A stretch of 56,860 nt of DNA from contig JAEUVD010000034.1 in assembly GCA_016787065.1 (NCBI GenBank), positions 1 to 56,860 on the forward strand, in the 5' to 3' direction. Below the pieces are notes generated by a model, which was given only the letters and a program-made list of their open reading frames with translations, made no database searches and was not told where the DNA came from. A program made the translations under genes and the position numbers. This DNA comes from Chitinophagaceae bacterium. GTDB taxonomy: Bacteria; Bacteroidota; Bacteroidia; Chitinophagales; Chitinophagaceae. Within the stretch, counting starts at the first letter, position 1; each line of letters starts with the position of its first letter. This document shows positions 55,099-56,860 of this stretch, one piece after another.

Positions 55099-56250
55099 AT
55101 GAAAAAGCGTATAGCCATTTACGGTAGCACGGGATCTATTGGAACCCAAGCACTCGATGTGATATCTCAACATCCCAAGTTATTTCAAGTAGAAATATTA
55201 TCGGCACATAGTAATGCATCTCTCCTAATCGAACAGTCGCTGAAATTTGAACCTAACATGGTAATCATTTCTGATGAAAAGAAATATGAGGAGGTGAATA
55301 ATGCCTTGGCTTCGAAGGGAATTAAAGTGTTTGCCGGTGAGCAATCGCTTATAGAATTGGCTGCATCCGATAGCTATGATGTATTGTTAGCCGCTATTGT
55401 TGGTTATGCTGGTCTCTCTTCTACCCTTGCCGCCGCCGAACAAGGCAAAACTATTGCTCTGGCAAATAAGGAAACCCTGGTTGTTGCCGGCGACTTGGTT
55501 ACCGAAACATTGAAACAGAAAGGTGCTCGTATCATTCCGGTGGATAGTGAACATTCCGCCATTTTCCAGTGCCTCGTTGGTGAACATCATAACCCTGTTT
55601 CAAAAGTTATACTAACAGCTTCAGGTGGCCCGTTCTTAGGAAAGAAACCAAACTTTCTTATTAATGTAAAAAAAGACCATGCCCTGCAACATCCGAATTG
55701 GACGATGGGGGCTAAAATTACCATTGATTCAGCCAGCCTCATGAACAAAGGATTAGAGATGATTGAAGCCAAATGGCTCTTTGGTTTACAGAATGAACAA
55801 ATAGAGGTAATTATTCATCCGCAATCTATAATACATAGTATGGTTGAATTTGCCGATGGTAGTGTAAAGGCGCAAATGGGTTTACCCGACATGAAATTGC
55901 CTATTCAATATGCATTGGCATTTCCAGACCGTTTATCGAATAACTGGAAACGCTTATCTATGAAAAATTACCCTTCGCTAACGTTTGAACCTGCGGATAT
56001 TAAAACCTTTCGTAACCTTGCGTTAGCTTCTCAAGCCATGTTTACCGGTGGCAATGCACCTTGTGTGTTAAATGCTGCCAATGAAATTGTGGTAGATGCT
56101 TTTTTAAAAAACAAAATTGGGTTTCTGGAAATGAGTGATATTATTGAAAAAACCTTAGAGAAAATTACATTTATTGAAAAACCAAGCTTGCATGATTATG
56201 TGCAAACCAATCAGGTTGCACGCGACTATGCTCAAAGCTTAATTAAATAA
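55099..56250 (+). CDS. dxr: 1-deoxy-D-xylulose-5-phosphate reductoisomerase
   Basis: 383 residues, normal length. NADPH loop GSTGSIGTQALD (residues 9-20), ALANKETLVVAG, the metal site PVDSEHSAIFQC, and SASLMNKGLEMIEAKWLF are all conserved. It makes 2-C-methylerythritol-4-phosphate, the committed step of the MEP isoprenoid pathway that feeds the carotenoid operon at 11-15 kb. rseP follows after 1 nt, so both are probably co-transcribed. Confidence 0.97.
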   Translation: MKKRIAIYGSTGSIGTQALDVISQHPKLFQVEILSAHSNASLLIEQSLKFEPNMVIISDEKKYEEVNNALASKGIKVFAGEQSLIELAASDSYDVLLAAIVGYAGLSSTLAAAEQGKTIALANKETLVVAGDLVTETLKQKGARIIPVDSEHSAIFQCLVGEHHNPVSKVILTASGGPFLGKKPNFLINVKKDHALQHPNWTMGAKITIDSASLMNKGLEMIEAKWLFGLQNEQIEVIIHPQSIIHSMVEFADGSVKAQMGLPDMKLPIQYALAFPDRLSNNWKRLSMKNYPSLTFEPADIKTFRNLALASQAMFTGGNAPCVLNAANEIVVDAFLKNKIGFLEMSDIIEKTLEKITFIEKPSLHDYVQTNQVARDYAQSLIK

Positions 56251-56251
56251 A

Positions 56252-56860
56252 ATGAATATGACGTTACTAGCTATAGAATGGGGAGTTGTTGGTATTAAAG
56301 CAGCCCAACTTGTATTAGCACTCAGCATCCTTGTAATTCTTCATGAATTCGGACACTATATTACCGCACGTTGGTTCGGTTGTCGTGTTGAAAAATTCTA
56401 TCTCTTCTTTGATCCTTGGTTTTCTTTATTCAAAAAGAAAGTAGGTGATACCGAATACGGTGTGGGTTGGTTACCGCTTGGTGGTTATGTAAAAATTTCG
56501 GGTATGATTGATGAAAGCATGGATACCGAAGCTATGAAACAACCAGCTCAGGATTGGGAATTTAGAAGCAAACCGGCTTGGCAACGACTTATAATAATGC
56601 TCGGGGGAATTATTGTGAATGTAATTCTAGCGGTTGTTATTTATGCAATGGTGTTGGCCGTGTGGGGACAAACTAAAATCCCTTTAAACTCCTTAAAGTA
56701 TGGTGTTTCTTTTCAGGATAGTATTTATCAGCAATTGGGTTTTCAACAAGGTGATCGTATTTTGAGTGTTGACGGCAAACCGGTAACCTATCTTGATGAC
56801 GCTACGTTAAGAATATTTATGGCTAAATCTGCCCAGGTAGAGCGTAACGGACAACAAGTG
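56252..56860 (+). CDS. rseP: Site-2 zinc metalloprotease RseP (3' truncated)
   Basis: 203 codons to the window edge. The zinc motif His31-Glu32-Phe-Gly-His35 lies in the first membrane helix, followed by GVGWLPLGGYVKISGM and a second helix (LIIMLGGIIVNVILAVVIYA), then the start of a PDZ domain (GFQQGDRILSVDGKPV). RseP cleaves anti-sigma factors and signal-peptide remnants inside the membrane. The second active-site part (NPDG-like) lies beyond the window. Confidence 0.95.
   Translation, partial: MNMTLLAIEWGVVGIKAAQLVLALSILVILHEFGHYITARWFGCRVEKFYLFFDPWFSLFKKKVGDTEYGVGWLPLGGYVKISGMIDESMDTEAMKQPAQDWEFRSKPAWQRLIIMLGGIIVNVILAVVIYAMVLAVWGQTKIPLNSLKYGVSFQDSIYQQLGFQQGDRILSVDGKPVTYLDDATLRIFMAKSAQVERNGQQV

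Overview
The window is a piece of a Bacteroidota chromosome with moderately low GC. The evidence is the many TAnnTTTG/TAnnTTCG -7 promoter boxes, secreted proteins with type IX secretion (T9SS) C-terminal tails, SprB-type repeats, a TonB-dependent receptor with a carboxypeptidase-regulatory N-terminus, and a fused DAHP synthase/chorismate mutase. Order or genus cannot be fixed from sequence reading alone. No rRNA, CRISPR array, insertion sequence or prophage was seen; there is one tRNA.

Layout. 1-8.7 kb is housekeeping: the end of a cytochrome c assembly protein, an EGF-like lipoprotein, DAHP synthase/chorismate mutase, a LolA-like chaperone, an isolated nuoHIJ block, a DUF4294 protein, an alpha/beta hydrolase and a TPR protein. 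9.0-15.3 kb is a carotenoid locus: a B12-binding MerR regulator of CarH type, divergent SRPBCC and TspO genes, and a tightly packed crtI-crtB-idi-crtZ-lycopene cyclase operon. Inverted repeats of a GTTTAAC-type half-site lie over the promoters and suggest light/B12 control. 15.4-32.4 kb is again housekeeping: a TlpA-like thioredoxin, an RlmD-type methyltransferase, Nudix, SDR, deoC plus aldehyde dehydrogenase, SurA plus MoxR, mreBCD plus a SET-domain gene, an aminotransferase, carA, a DEAD-box helicase and a CAT-anticodon tRNA.

32.5-46 kb is an accessory surface-protein region: a relic of a T9SS tail, a large TonB receptor, three proteins sharing one N-terminal Ig-like module on three different C-termini, a beta-helix protein, and a T9SS protein whose tail was the source (or sister) of the relic. 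Gene-poor AT-rich stretches of 0.8-1.1 kb sit here. 46-51.6 kb is a surface-glycan modification operon (MBOAT acyltransferase, AlgJ/AlgX-like protein, and a GT-C membrane protein fused to a methyltransferase). 51.7-54.4 kb is a multi-domain GH18 chitinase whose C-terminal dockerin-like module matches that of the 42.6-kb gene. The window ends with dxr and the start of rseP.

How it fits together. dxr (MEP pathway) and idi supply isoprenoid precursors to the carotenoid operon. The surface proteins, glycan operon and chitinase suggest a free-living, surface-attached or polymer-degrading lifestyle. Several start codons lie only 4-8 nt after a -7 box, pointing to leaderless or nearly leaderless mRNAs in this organism.
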